Source of the DNA: an uncultured Paracoccaceae bacterium
Lineage (GTDB): Bacteria; Pseudomonadota; Alphaproteobacteria; Rhodobacterales; Rhodobacteraceae
Assembly (NCBI GenBank): GCA_947498645.1
Contig: CANMKS010000001.1
Location: 1,526,032 to 1,590,031 of the forward strand
DNA length: 64,000 nucleotides
Direction: 5' to 3'
Made by a program: the position numbers and the translations under genes. Shown here one piece after another: positions 10,032 to 18,770 of this stretch. Below the pieces are notes generated by a model. That model was given only the letters and a program-made list of their open reading frames with translations. It ran no database searches and was not told the origin of the DNA. How positions within the stretch are numbered: the first letter of the stretch is position 1; each line of letters opens with the position of its first letter.

Positions 10032-11663
10032 TCAAACCGAAACGCTTTGACGCGCCTCTGGCGGGGCAAAGCTGTGGGCGTCTGCCCGGTTCCAGCGTTC
10101 GGTAAATCCGTGATCGTCACCAGTGCCTTTCAGCAGAAAGCCTTCTGGCATGTAGGTATAGACGTCATTGGCTTCTGTCATGGTCCCGTCGCCACGCCGT
10201 GCCATGAAATGATACGGCAGGAAATCACATGGGTTCTGCAATCCTGCAGCCCCGGCCATTTCGCCCAGCGCCTTGAGCGTATTTTTGTGAAAGCGGGCCA
10301 CGCGTTGGCTTTTGTCGGCGACGTTCAGCGCCTTTTGGCGCAACGGATCCTGTGTGGTCACCCCGACAGGGCAGTGGTTGGTGTGGCAGGCCTGCGCCTG
10401 AATGCAGCCAATCGCGAACATGTAGCCGCGAGCCGAGTTGCACCAATCTGCCCCCAGTGACAGGGCGTATGCGATGTCAAAGGCACTGACCAGTTTGCCT
10501 GCTGCCCCGATCTTGATCTGATCGCGGATGCCAGCACCGCGCAGGGTGTTATGGACAAAGCTGAGACCCTCAACCATCGGCATCCCGACGTGATTGGCAA
10601 ACTCCAATGGTGCGGCACCGGTGCCGCCCTCAGAGCCGTCAACAACGATAAAGTCGGGGGTGATCCCGGTTTCCAGCATCGCCTTGACCATGCACATGAA
10701 CTCGCGCCGGTGGCCGATGCAAAGTTTGAAACCAACAGGTTTGCCGCCGGACAAGTCACGCAGCTTACCAAGAAATTGCATCATCTCCATCGGCCCGCTG
10801 AAGGCGCTATGGGCGGCGGGCGAGATGCAATCGACACCCATGGGAATATCACGGGCCTCTGCAATCTCCGGTGTGATCTTGGCCGCAGGTAACATACCAC
10901 CATGGCCGGGCTTGGCCCCCTGGCTCAGCTTGACTTCGATCATCTTGACTTGCTCAAGAGCGGCACGTTCAGCGTATTTATCAGGGTTGAAGCTGCCATC
11001 GTCATTGCGGCAGCCGAAATAGCCAGAGCCGATTTCGTAGATCAAATCGCCCCCGCCTTCGCGGTGGTAGCGGCTGATCCCGCCTTCGCCGGTATCATGG
11101 GCAAAGCCGCCAATCTTGGCGCCTTTGTTCAGGGCTGAGATGGCATTGGCCGAGAGCGACCCAAAGCTCATCGCCGAGATGTTATAGAGCGAGGCCGCGT
11201 AGGGTTGCTTGCAATCAGGCCCGCCGACGGTGACGCGAAAGTCACTATCGGCGAAATGCGTGGGTTCAACCGAGTGGGTCAGCCAGTGATAGCCTGCCTC
11301 ATACACCCGTTCCTGCGTGCCAAATGGGCGCTTGTCCTCTGCCCCTTTTGCGCGTTGATAAACAAGCGAGCGTTGTTCGCGGCTAAAGGGTTGTTCGTCC
11401 TGATCGCTTTCGATCAGATACTGGCGAATTTCGGGGCGGATTTTTTCAAACAGAAACCGGATGTGCCCGATGATGGGATAGTTGCGGGTCACAGCGTGAT
11501 GGTCTTGGCTGATGTCGCGCAGACCAACCAGGGTCAGCAAGGCGAAAATGACGAACAAGACAGAGACCCAAGGGACCCAAAACCCGATCAGCAATGTCGC
11601 GACGGCCAGTAACGCCACGATCACCAGCGTTGCATAGCGCTGCAACGAGATTAATTCACGCAA
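10032..11663 (-). CDS. FMN-binding glutamate synthase-like protein
   Basis: A 543-aa protein with two N-terminal membrane helices (residues ~8-46) followed by a glutamate-synthase central/FMN domain. The FMN and catalytic core shows MSFGSLSANAISALNKGA, GGISRYHREGGGDLIYEIG, KPGHGGMLPAAKIT and DGSEGGTGAAP. The cysteines in CIQAQACHTNHCPVGVTTQ match the 3Fe-4S spacing (C-x5-C-x4-C) of GltB. There is no N-terminal glutaminase domain, so it cannot be a complete GOGAT; the physiological reaction of these membrane-anchored single-domain proteins is not established. It stands alone between convergent and co-directional neighbours. Confidence 0.88.
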   Translation of the reverse strand: MRELISLQRYATLVIVALLAVATLLIGFWVPWVSVLFVIFALLTLVGLRDISQDHHAVTRNYPIIGHIRFLFEKIRPEIRQYLIESDQDEQPFSREQRSLVYQRAKGAEDKRPFGTQERVYEAGYHWLTHSVEPTHFADSDFRVTVGGPDCKQPYAASLYNISAMSFGSLSANAISALNKGAKIGGFAHDTGEGGISRYHREGGGDLIYEIGSGYFGCRNDDGSFNPDKYAERAALEQVKMIEVKLSQGAKPGHGGMLPAAKITPEIAEARDIPMGVDCISPAAHSAFSGPMEMMQFLGKLRDLSGGKPVGFKLCIGHRREFMCMVKAMLETGITPDFIVVDGSEGGTGAAPLEFANHVGMPMVEGLSFVHNTLRGAGIRDQIKIGAAGKLVSAFDIAYALSLGADWCNSARGYMFAIGCIQAQACHTNHCPVGVTTQDPLRQKALNVADKSQRVARFHKNTLKALGEMAGAAGLQNPCDFLPYHFMARRGDGTMTEANDVYTYMPEGFLLKGTGDDHGFTERWNRADAHSFAPPEARQSVSV

Positions 11664-11733
11664 AACTATCTCTCCCTTATTGAGATCACCTTAGGGTGCT
11701 GATTTGGATAGCGAAAGACAGTTTGTCGGCACT

Positions 11734-12543
11734 TTAGAAATCCGGTGTGACACCGGGCAAATCAAGCGCCTTGATCAACTCGCGCAATTCCTGCCGGGCG
11801 GCGACGTTTGAGATATTCATCCCTTTCACCCCGATGTCCCGCAGGTCCAGCAGGGTGAGCCCACGCGGAAAGAGTTCGCGAAAGATCACCCGCTCATTAA
11901 ATCCCGGTGCGGTGCGAAAGCCGATCCGCTTGGAGAGCTTGGCGATGGCCCGCTGCATCTTTTCCTTATTCACCATCGCCTGTGCCCCCATGCGGTTGCG
12001 CACGACGATCCAGTCAATGGGTTTGAGCCCGGCCTGACTGCGCAGTTGTCGCGCATTCCACACCATTTCGGAATAGACGGAGGGGCCTGTGATGTCCTCC
12101 CCGTCACTGTCCACATGGGCCAAAAGATCAAAGTCGATAAAGCTGTCATTCAGCGGGGTGATCAGCGTGTCGGCCAATGAATGAGCGACCTGGCTCAGCC
12201 GGGTGTGCGAGCCGGGACAGTCGATCAGGATGAAGTCGGCAGCTGATTCCATTTTGGCCACAGCCATGGACAGCCGGTGATCATAGGCATTTTCGCCGGG
12301 CTTCAGCGTCGTTTGGTCAATCTCGGGCAGGTCGTGATAGGCGGGGGTCGGCAGATCAAGGCCCTTTTTGGCAAGGAACGTCTGGCGATTCTTGATGTAA
12401 CGCCCCAGTGTTTTCTGACGCAGATCAAGGTCAAGCGTGCCCACCTTATGGCCCATGCGGGCCAATGCCGTTGCCACATGCATCGAGACCGTAGACTTGC
12501 CCGCACCGCCTTTTTCGTTGCCGACAACAATTATATGCGCCAC
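11734..12543 (-). CDS. mipZ: Division-plane positioning ATPase MipZ
   Basis: A ParA/MinD-type P-loop ATPase of 269 aa. The deviant Walker A (NEKGGAGKSTVSMHVATAL, residues ~9-27), switch I region (TLDLDLRQKTLGRYIKNR) and Walker B (FILIDCPGSHTRLSQ) match MipZ. In alphaproteobacteria MipZ forms a polar gradient through ParB and inhibits FtsZ assembly away from midcell. No parAB or ftsZ genes are in the window. The gene is divergent from a DEAD-box helicase across a long intergenic region. Confidence 0.92.
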   Translation of the reverse strand: MAHIIVVGNEKGGAGKSTVSMHVATALARMGHKVGTLDLDLRQKTLGRYIKNRQTFLAKKGLDLPTPAYHDLPEIDQTTLKPGENAYDHRLSMAVAKMESAADFILIDCPGSHTRLSQVAHSLADTLITPLNDSFIDFDLLAHVDSDGEDITGPSVYSEMVWNARQLRSQAGLKPIDWIVVRNRMGAQAMVNKEKMQRAIAKLSKRIGFRTAPGFNERVIFRELFPRGLTLLDLRDIGVKGMNISNVAARQELRELIKALDLPGVTPDF

Positions 12544-12909
12544 TGCACGGCCCTCACCATTTATATCTTTGCGCCACTATATGATGTGGTCTGCGCGAGT
12601 GAAAGCACGAGGCGACACCACGCACGTTCTTTTTCGCACCGTCTTGACAGATGGCCTGCGAAGGCGCATGTGCCACCTAACCGATGCAAGCTGCCGCGTG
12701 AGCAGAGCGAGACGCACAGTCTGTCGCAAGGCGTCGATTAAACTTCAGGTTCCCACATCACGCAGGGGTCCCGCGCCACATCGGCGCCCGGACAATGCGG
12801 TCTTGGCTGTCAGTATATTGGCGCAACCTTGCACGGGTTCACGACACACATGTCGTGGGCCAAATGACATGTGCGGGCCAGACGCCCGCAAGAAATAGGA
12901 TATCCATTC
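12544..12909 (+). other. 366-bp intergenic region, probable long leader of the DEAD-box helicase gene
   Basis: This gap lies between the divergent mipZ and helicase genes. I find no convincing coding frame; the plus-strand ORF 12437-12898 is out of register with any recognised protein. The last ~250 bases contain several small hairpins, including CACGAC-ACACAT-GTCGTG at about 12840-12857, a short distance before the helicase start. A TTGACA-like element at 12643 could be part of a promoter, which would leave an mRNA leader of more than 200 bases. Structure or regulation is inferred only. Confidence 0.4.
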
Positions 12910-14211
12910 ATGGATTTTGACATGCTGGGCCTCGCGCCCCGATTGATTAACGTACTTAAAGAGCAAGGGATCACCGATCCCACCCCAATTCAGACTCAAG
13001 CCATCCCGCACGCCATGAATGGCCGCGACGTGATGGGGCTTGCACAGACAGGCAGCGGCAAAACCGCAGCCTTTGGTCTGCCAATGATCCACGCGCTGAT
13101 GAAGGCCGGTGTGAAACCCAACCCGAAAACATCGCGCGGCCTGATCCTTGCACCGACGCGCGAGCTGGCCAAACAGATTGCCGATAACCTGACCGCCTAT
13201 ACCAAAGGCAGCCACCTGAAAGTGGCGCTTGTCGTAGGCGGGGCAGGGATCGTGGCACAGACGAAACGTCTGGCTGGCGGTGTAGACCTGCTGGTCGCAA
13301 CGCCCGGCCGCTTGATCGACCTGCTGGATCGTCGCGCCGTGCGTTTGGACGAAACGATCTATCTGGTCCTCGATGAGGCCGACCAGATGCTCGACATGGG
13401 TTTTATCCATGCATTGCGCCGCATCGCGCCGCTGCTGGCCAAAGACCGCCAGACCATGATGTTCTCGGCCACGATGCCGAAACTGATGGGCGAACTGGCC
13501 GGAACCTATTTGACTGACGCCGTGCGCGTGCAGGTGAACCCTCCGGGCCAGGCGGTCAAAAAGATCAACCAGTCTGTGCATTTCGTGGCACAAGCGGCCA
13601 AGACGGACCTGCTGATTGAACTGCTGGACAAACACCGGGACGAACTGGCCATTGTGTTTGGCCGGACCAAACACGGCTGCGAGAAGCTTTATAAGGTGCT
13701 TGAGAAAAAAGGGTTCGCTGCCGCTTCGATCCATGGCAACAAATCGCAAGGGCAGCGCCAGCGTGCGCTGGAAGCATTCAAGGCCGGCAAGACCCGCGTT
13801 CTTGTGGCGACAGATGTGGCGGCCCGTGGCCTCGACATTCCTGATGTGCGCTTCGTTTATAACTACGACCTGCCAAATGTGGCCGAAAACTATGTCCACC
13901 GTATTGGCCGGACTGCGCGTGCGGGGGCTGATGGATCAGCGGTCGCATTGGTTGCACCGGATGAGATGATCGAGTTGCAGGATATCGAAAAAGCGATGAA
14001 GGACACTATTCCGGTCGCCTCTGGCCGTCCTTGGGAAATCCAGCCCGGTCAGAAAAAGCGCCCCAATGGTGGTGGCGGTCGTCGTGGCGGTGGTGGCAAT
14101 CGCGCGGCTGGTCAGCGCGCTGGCGGCAAACCCGGCGGCGGTCAAGGCAAGCCCGGTGGGCGGCGTCGGGGTGGCGGCGGTGGCCGAAGCCGCGGGCAAT
14201 CTGCGGCGTAG
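12910..14211 (+). CDS. DEAD-box RNA helicase (RhlE-like)
   Basis: An ATP-dependent RNA-unwinding enzyme of 433 aa with all superfamily-2 motifs in order: Q motif (ITDPTPIQTQAIP), I (AQTGSGKTA, ~residue 45), Ia (APTRELAKQ), II (VLDEADQMLDMGF), III (FSATMPK), V (ATDVAARGLDIPD) and VI (HRIGRTARAGADG). A glycine/arginine-rich tail of about 50 residues follows, typical of RhlE-like helicases that act in ribosome assembly, mRNA decay or cold adaptation. I chose the ATG at 12910 because the helicase N-terminus (MDFDMLGLAP) starts there; the track start adds 13 residues without family support. A long leader precedes it. Confidence 0.93.
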   Translation: MDFDMLGLAPRLINVLKEQGITDPTPIQTQAIPHAMNGRDVMGLAQTGSGKTAAFGLPMIHALMKAGVKPNPKTSRGLILAPTRELAKQIADNLTAYTKGSHLKVALVVGGAGIVAQTKRLAGGVDLLVATPGRLIDLLDRRAVRLDETIYLVLDEADQMLDMGFIHALRRIAPLLAKDRQTMMFSATMPKLMGELAGTYLTDAVRVQVNPPGQAVKKINQSVHFVAQAAKTDLLIELLDKHRDELAIVFGRTKHGCEKLYKVLEKKGFAAASIHGNKSQGQRQRALEAFKAGKTRVLVATDVAARGLDIPDVRFVYNYDLPNVAENYVHRIGRTARAGADGSAVALVAPDEMIELQDIEKAMKDTIPVASGRPWEIQPGQKKRPNGGGGRRGGGGNRAAGQRAGGKPGGGQGKPGGRRRGGGGGRSRGQSAA

Positions 14212-14230
14212 CGTCAGCAGAGTTTTAGCG

Positions 14231-14545
14231 TCACCCGTATTTGCGAAACGCTTCCATTTCGAGGCTGAGTTTTGTGTGCAGCTCTGACAATTGCAGCTGC
14301 ACAGCTTTGCGCTCGGTCGCATCGGTCAGGGTTTTCAACTGCTCTTGCGCGTCCAGAATCTGACGGCGCAGGACAACGACCGGTGATTTGGCATCCGCCT
14401 CTTGCATCATCCGGTTCAGCACGGCGTTCTGCGGGTCATCCAGATGCGCCAAAGGCTTGCCCGCGCCGGGCAGATCCTTGAAATCGCCGCGTCGTTCGGC
14501 GTTTTCCACAATCTGATCAATCAAACCGCGCAGCGGGTGGTCCAT
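14231..14545 (-). CDS. DUF1992 / DnaJ-homologue C28-like protein
   Basis: A 104-aa protein whose sequence (MDHPLRGLIDQIVENAERRGDFKDLPGAGKPL) is characteristic of the DUF1992 domain, also found in eukaryotic DNAJC28. It is mainly helical, with a charged heptad-like C-terminal half suited to a coiled coil. No J domain or HPD motif is present, so a co-chaperone function should not be assumed. It is convergent with the helicase gene. Function unknown. Confidence 0.8.
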   Translation of the reverse strand: MDHPLRGLIDQIVENAERRGDFKDLPGAGKPLAHLDDPQNAVLNRMMQEADAKSPVVVLRRQILDAQEQLKTLTDATERKAVQLQLSELHTKLSLEMEAFRKYG

Positions 14546-14598
14546 GGCAGGCTCCTGTCATCGCAATGAATATAGGGCTGGCATCAACGCGCTGCAAT

Positions 14599-15219
14599 TC
14601 AGAGGTCAAAGGTCTTGGCAGAAATGGCGATATCGCCCCAGCTGTCCTCGGCGACGGCATCCAATGTTTTGGCGCAGTGAACGACCCATCGCGTACCTGC
14701 CGCATATTCCAGCCTGATCGGATGGATCGGCAGGGGGGTGGGTGCGGTATGCGCCAACACCACTTTGTTTTGATGACGCACCGCACGGGCGAGGGCAGCG
14801 ATGCGCGGGTCAGCGTCCGCTGACGGCGCATGGTGGAGTTCAAACTGGTCCTGTGCCTTCGCAATCAGATTACGGATCGTTTTGGACTGGCTTTCAATCA
14901 GTTTGCCTGCGGCCCGCCGCGCGGCTTGCATCCGCTCAATCTGTGCCAACTCGGGATGTGGATGGGCGAGCATCACACCAATCGCCTCTGCCTCATCCTC
15001 GGTCAGGGCCGTCAGCTTGGTGCGGTACTCGAACCCAAGTTCAATTCCACCCATCGCCCCTTGATGCACGATGACAGGCAGGCCCGCCTCGGTCATTGCG
15101 TCCAGATCGCGCAGGATCGTGCGTTGTGACACCTCAAGTTCTTCAGCCAAGGCCGCACTGGTCATCCGACCCCGGTTCTGGAGGAGTAGCAGGCATTGCA
15201 ACAATCTCGCACCGCGCAT
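14599..15219 (-). CDS. HTH (DeoR/YafY-type) transcriptional regulator
   Basis: A 206-aa regulator with an N-terminal winged HTH (RLLQCLLLLQNRGRMTSAALAEELEVSQRTILRDLDAM, residues ~5-42). This is the HTH_11/DeoR-like arrangement of YafY proteins, and an effector-like domain follows. I prefer the ATG at 15219 (MRGARLLQ) over the track start at 15252, because the longer start lies inside a perfect palindrome that looks like the operator. It is divergent from an SRPBCC gene, the probable regulated target together with the gene behind it. Confidence 0.8.
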   Translation of the reverse strand: MRGARLLQCLLLLQNRGRMTSAALAEELEVSQRTILRDLDAMTEAGLPVIVHQGAMGGIELGFEYRTKLTALTEDEAEAIGVMLAHPHPELAQIERMQAARRAAGKLIESQSKTIRNLIAKAQDQFELHHAPSADADPRIAALARAVRHQNKVVLAHTAPTPLPIHPIRLEYAAGTRWVVHCAKTLDAVAEDSWGDIAISAKTFDL

Positions 15220-15229
15220 TTTTGGTGAT

Positions 15230-15258
15230 CCATATATGACAATAGATGTCATATATGG
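15230..15258. promoter_or_regulatory. Perfect 11-bp inverted repeat, probable operator
   Basis: The arms CCATATATGAC and GTCATATATGG are exact reverse complements separated by 7 bases. The site lies 10 bases before the YafY-like regulator start and 36 bases before the divergent SRPBCC gene. The position suggests autoregulation and control of both directions by the adjacent regulator. Confidence 0.7.
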
Positions 15259-15294
15259 GGCGCTAGGCAGATCAAAACGTCAAGGAGTTTTGGA

Positions 15295-15720
15295 ATGCCA
15301 GAAGTGTCAGCCCATCGTCATATCGCCGCTCGGCCCGAACAGGTTTGGGCGATCCTGACCAATCGCGCGATACTGGCGGATGGGTCATTCGGGATCACGC
15401 GGTTGGATGGCGATATCGCCTTGGGGAACCGACTGGCGCTATACGCAGAGGTCGCAGGCGACCGCGCCTTCAAGCTGCGGGTCACAACCTTTGACCCCGC
15501 ACGCAAGATGGTCTGGCAGGGCGGTATGCCATTGGGCTTGTTTACAGGCACGCGGACCTTCACGCTGGCGCCAAGCGGGGCCCGGACAGATTTTCACATG
15601 CAAGAGGTGTTTTCCGGTCCGCTGTCCGGTTTGATCTGGAAATCCATGCCGGACCTGCAACCATCTTTTGACCAGTTTGCCCAAGCCCTTGAACAGCACG
15701 CAACAGGAACAGCCCAATGA
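15295..15720 (+). CDS. SRPBCC-family protein
   Basis: A 141-aa START/Bet v 1-type protein. The opening VSAHRHIAARPEQVWAILTN is the usual first strand and helix of the SRPBCC fold, followed by the curved sheet (FKLRVTTFDPARKMVWQG) and a long C-terminal helix. Such proteins bind hydrophobic ligands; the ligand is unknown. The gene is divergent from the YafY-like regulator, with the palindrome between them. Its stop overlaps the next start by 4 bases (ATGA). Confidence 0.82.
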   Translation: MPEVSAHRHIAARPEQVWAILTNRAILADGSFGITRLDGDIALGNRLALYAEVAGDRAFKLRVTTFDPARKMVWQGGMPLGLFTGTRTFTLAPSGARTDFHMQEVFSGPLSGLIWKSMPDLQPSFDQFAQALEQHATGTAQ

Positions 15721-16145
15721 ATACAGTCACCTATGGCACTGGCCAGCCCGACGATCCATGGACGTTGAAAACGCCGCCGCTCAGCTCTGAGTTCCAAGTT
15801 TGGCGCAAACCCGACGGCGACCCGCCCGCATTGGTCGTGCAGGTGGGCAAGACGCAGTTGTCCTATCAGCTATGCGCCATCGAAGATGCACATGCCTGGT
15901 TGCTTGGCGTGGGAGACTGGGTGCCGCTGGGCAATGCGGACGAAGGCAAGCCGGTCAAGGACGGCACGCTAGAGGCCTGGGCGCGGTCCGGTGACAACCC
16001 TGTCGGCGGATATTACGGAATGCGCAAAGGCTATCGTGGGCGGTTTGCGAACTACGTGGGGCCAGTGCTGGAACTGCTGGGATTGGCAGAGCTGGAGCAC
16101 AACGCGCGCAACAATCGCATTCGGGCAAAACAGCCCGACACCTGA
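15717..16145 (+). CDS. Hypothetical protein co-translated with SRPBCC gene
   Basis: A 142-aa soluble protein without signal peptide or membrane segments. It is rich in W, G and D (QPDDPWTLKTPPLSSEFQVWRK, DWVPLGNADEGKPVKDGTLEAW). I do not recognise the family. The 4-base ATGA overlap with the SRPBCC gene indicates translational coupling and a shared function or regulation. Confidence 0.75.
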   Translation: MNTVTYGTGQPDDPWTLKTPPLSSEFQVWRKPDGDPPALVVQVGKTQLSYQLCAIEDAHAWLLGVGDWVPLGNADEGKPVKDGTLEAWARSGDNPVGGYYGMRKGYRGRFANYVGPVLELLGLAELEHNARNNRIRAKQPDT

Positions 16146-16213
16146 AAAAACAGGTGATTACATCGCAACACCGGTCTAGCGTCATGAAAAGCGAGACGGA
16201 AAGGAGCGATGTC

Positions 16214-17014
16214 ATGGCCGATCCATTTCAAAACGTTGATGCGGCGGGTGCTGATTTTATCAAGTCATTTGCGGATTCGATGGATGCACGACAAGACGAC
16301 CCCACGATGGAACAGATTGTGGCGACCTATCTGGGCAAGTTGCAGTTTGCCCCCGACACGCTCACTGTCGAGGTCGGGGCAGGTGCCGGGGCCGTCACGC
16401 GCCGGATCGCGGCCCATGCGGCAGCGGGCAGGGTCATTGGCTTTGAGCCGTCCAAAGGCTTCGTTTCCGAAGCAATCCAGCGTGCTGGAGGTTTGGACAA
16501 TCTTGCGTTTGAGGTTGCTGATGGTGGTGCGCTTCCGCTTGAGGCCGGAAGCGCGGATCATCTTATTATGCACACGGTGCTGACGCATGTGCCCGATCCG
16601 ACGATCCTGATCGCAGAGGCAAAGCGCGTCCTGAAACCCGGTGGCACCTTGGTGATTTGCGACGCTGATTTTTCCAAGGCAACGCTTGGTAACTTTCCCG
16701 GTGATCCGCTTGATGCCAGCGCGAGGTTTTTTGTTGCCGAATTTGTCACAGACCCGTTTATCGTGGCGAGGCTGCGCGGCATGGTAAGGGACGCGGGCTT
16801 TGCCGTTGAGGCCTTTGATGTGGTCAGCCGTGCCATTACTGACAACACGCAGATGCTGCCATGGGTTGTTGAAACCGCCAAGGTTATGGTCGCGCGTGGC
16901 GACATAGGGCAGGGGTTGGCCGATGCATTGGCCGCGGAATACGAGCGGCGGATGGCCGCGGGCCGGCTTTACGGCTCACAGGTCTTTGCAACGCTGATCG
17001 CGACGAACAGCTAG
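16214..17014 (+). CDS. Class I SAM-dependent methyltransferase
   Basis: A 266-aa protein with motif I of the Rossmann-like methyltransferases (VEVGAGAGAVTRRI, residues ~54-67), an acidic residue after the second strand (IGFEPSKGF), and the later LEAGSADHLIMHTVLTHVPDP and RVLKPGGTLVICDAD. It is of the UbiE/COQ5-like methyltransferase_11 type. The ATG at 16214 is preceded by AAGGAG at 8 bases, so I prefer it over the track start. Substrate unknown. It converges with the cation-transporter gene and overlaps it by 4 bases. Confidence 0.85.
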   Translation: MADPFQNVDAAGADFIKSFADSMDARQDDPTMEQIVATYLGKLQFAPDTLTVEVGAGAGAVTRRIAAHAAAGRVIGFEPSKGFVSEAIQRAGGLDNLAFEVADGGALPLEAGSADHLIMHTVLTHVPDPTILIAEAKRVLKPGGTLVICDADFSKATLGNFPGDPLDASARFFVAEFVTDPFIVARLRGMVRDAGFAVEAFDVVSRAITDNTQMLPWVVETAKVMVARGDIGQGLADALAAEYERRMAAGRLYGSQVFATLIATNS

Positions 17015-17655
17015 GGTTGTTGATGCGCTTCGTGATCGGGCTGCGCCAGCGATTGCCTTTCGATCATCGCCTGCCGGATAATCTGAACCGAAGATGACAG
17101 GAACAGGCCCGCCATGATGCTGGCCACGATCACATCCGGCCAACCCGTGGATGTACCCCACACGCCGAGCGCCGCGATGATGACGGCCACATTGCCAATT
17201 GCATCATTGCGTGAACATAGCCAGACCGAGCGGACATTTGCGTCGCCATCTTTATAAGCCACGAGCAACAGCACACTCGCCACATTGGCGGCGAGCGCCA
17301 GTACCCCGATCACGCCCATGATATTTGCCTCTGGTACGCCCAGATAGATCACCCGGTAGAGTGTGGAACCCATGACCCACAAACCCATCAACGCAAGGCT
17401 GAAGCCTTTGAGCAGGGCCGCATTGGATCGCACCCGCAACGATGACCCGATAACAGCCAGCGATAGCCCGTAAGTGAGCGCATCGCCCAGAAAATCAAGC
17501 GCATCCGCTTGCAGCGCCTGCGATCGCGCATAGTGGCCAGCGCCCATCTCGACCGCGAACATGACAGCGTTGATCGCGATGACCAGCCATAGCCGTCGCT
17601 TGTAGTCGTCTGAGACACCGTCGAACTTGGCATCATGCCCACAACACCCGGCCAT
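17011..17655 (-). CDS. Cation transporter (CDF-like)
   Basis: A 214-aa membrane protein with five to six hydrophobic segments and an N-terminal CCGHDAKFD that could contact metal. The second segment holds DALDFLGDALTYG, corresponding to the metal-binding x-x-D-x-x-x-D helix of cation diffusion facilitators. It lacks the usual cytoplasmic C-terminal domain and is shorter than typical CDF exporters (~300 aa). Transport of a divalent cation is inferred; the metal is unknown. Confidence 0.75.
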   Translation of the reverse strand: MAGCCGHDAKFDGVSDDYKRRLWLVIAINAVMFAVEMGAGHYARSQALQADALDFLGDALTYGLSLAVIGSSLRVRSNAALLKGFSLALMGLWVMGSTLYRVIYLGVPEANIMGVIGVLALAANVASVLLLVAYKDGDANVRSVWLCSRNDAIGNVAVIIAALGVWGTSTGWPDVIVASIMAGLFLSSSVQIIRQAMIERQSLAQPDHEAHQQP

Positions 17656-17833
17656 GCTACTCTCCTTTGCCTGCGTTGTGAGTGTTGTAATGTCTCTAGT
17701 AGCTAGAGCTTCAAGTGTTTTTTGATCTTGTCTGCGATTGGTGCGGGCTGAACGGACTGCCGGTCATCAGAGGCGCGAAAACCCTTGCCTTAGTGGGCAA
17801 TTCTGCCGGTGAGCGACACTGCGCATCAAACGC

Positions 17834-17862
17834 AAAACGCCGCCCCAATTCGGAGCGGCGTT
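17834..17862 (-). terminator. Rho-independent terminator downstream of rpmE
   Basis: Inverted repeat AACGCCGC / GCGGCGTT. In the minus direction the stem is followed by TTTG. It lies 36 bases after the rpmE stop. Confidence 0.7.
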
Positions 17863-17870
17863 CCTAAATC

Positions 17871-17892
17871 GTAGGGTGGGTGAAACCCACGC
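17871..17892. repeat. Dispersed palindromic repeat, copy 1
   Basis: Hairpin GTGGGT-GAA-ACCCAC preceded by GTAGG. A second copy, in inverse orientation, lies between atpB and atpE at 28660-28681. This copy sits between the rpmE stop and its terminator. Confidence 0.6.
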
Positions 17893-17897
17893 GTGCC

Positions 17898-18119
17898 TTA
17901 GAAACCAAGACCAGCGTATTTGTTCTTGAACTTGGACACACGGCCACCGGCGTCCATCAGACGGGTGGAGCCACCGTTCCATGCAGGGTGCACGGATGGG
18001 TCGATATCCAGCGACATGGTGTCACCTTCCTTGCCCCATGTGGATTTCATCTGCACCACAGTGCCATCGGTCATTTTGACGTCGATGATGTGGTAATCGG
18101 GATGCGTATCTTTTTTCAT
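17898..18119 (-). CDS. rpmE: 50S ribosomal protein L31
   Basis: L31 of 73 aa, a late-assembling large-subunit protein that bridges to the small subunit. The sequence begins [20 protein letters not shown] and ends [13 protein letters not shown]. It contains no cysteine at all, so it is a zinc-independent (C-) form. It lies 11 bases downstream of rplS and is probably transcribed with it; a hairpin terminator follows. Confidence 0.95.
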   Translation of the reverse strand: MKKDTHPDYHIIDVKMTDGTVVQMKSTWGKEGDTMSLDIDPSVHPAWNGGSTRLMDAGGRVSKFKNKYAGLGF

Positions 18120-18130
18120 GATGGCAATCC

Positions 18131-18514
18131 TTAGCTTGTGGCGCCCTTAGGCGCTTTGTAGTTGGTGACCTCTGCGATACGTGCGGACTTACCGCGACGC
18201 GACCGGAGATAGTACAGCTTGGCGCGACGCACACGACCACGGCGAACCACGGTGATGCTGTCGATGTTGGTGGAATGCAGCGGGAAAACACGCTCCACAC
18301 CTTCGCCAAAGGAAATCTTGCGCACTGTGAAAGACCCGGCAATACCTTTGCCGTTCTTGCGGGCGATGCACACGCCTTCGTAGTTCTGCACACGGCTGCG
18401 TGTGCCTTCGGTCACTTTGTAACCGACGCGGATGGTATCACCCGCCTTAAAGTCGGGGATTGTGGCCCCAAGTGCGGCGACTTGTTCCGCTTCGAGTTGT
18501 GCGATCAGGTCCAT
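18131..18514 (-). CDS. rplS: 50S ribosomal protein L19
   Basis: L19, 127 aa, located at the 30S-50S interface. The core [27 protein letters not shown] and the C-terminal [24 protein letters not shown] are diagnostic. In many bacteria rplS follows trmD. Here a monooxygenase gene and a 256-base gap intervene, and the gap may be a leader with its own promoter. Confidence 0.97.
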   Translation of the reverse strand: MDLIAQLEAEQVAALGATIPDFKAGDTIRVGYKVTEGTRSRVQNYEGVCIARKNGKGIAGSFTVRKISFGEGVERVFPLHSTNIDSITVVRRGRVRRAKLYYLRSRRGKSARIAEVTNYKAPKGATS

Positions 18515-18770
18515 CTGAAACGCTCCTTATGATGCTTGCGGTTATCCGCAATGTTTGTTTGCGTGGCTCAGAGCTCTGCGTCGTTACCGGGTCCAGTTGC
18601 CTGCCCGCCAGAGATGCGTCATCGTTTCTTTTGTTGTGGTCGTCCGGCCTGTCCGGTGAGGGCTGCACCAACGCAGGTGCTCTCATGCTCCGGATGGTTC
18701 CATAAACCAACGCCCGGAATCAGCTGCGCTGACCGGGAATGCTGCCGTATAGGCGCATGGGCTGCGTGGA
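18515..18770 (-). other. 256-bp rplS upstream region, possible structured leader
   Basis: Read on the minus strand, this region ends in AAGGAG a few bases before the rplS ATG. It contains short hairpins such as GCACC-TGCGTT-GGTGC and CCGG-ACAGG-CCGG. The ORF 18447-18710 lies here but has no recognisable product and runs into rplS. Leaders that sense a ribosomal protein are known for several r-protein operons; whether this is one is inference. Confidence 0.35.

Noticed and set aside
12437-12898. 153-aa plus-strand ORF between mipZ and the helicase
   Set aside because: Partly antisense to mipZ, arginine/cysteine-rich and without domain; probable non-coding leader.
12745-13899. 384-aa minus-strand ORF opposite the DEAD-box helicase
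   Set aside because: Antisense to all helicase motifs; shadow frame.
18447-18710. 87-aa ORF before and overlapping rplS
   Set aside because: It runs into the rplS coding region in another frame and shows no domain; the region is better read as a leader.
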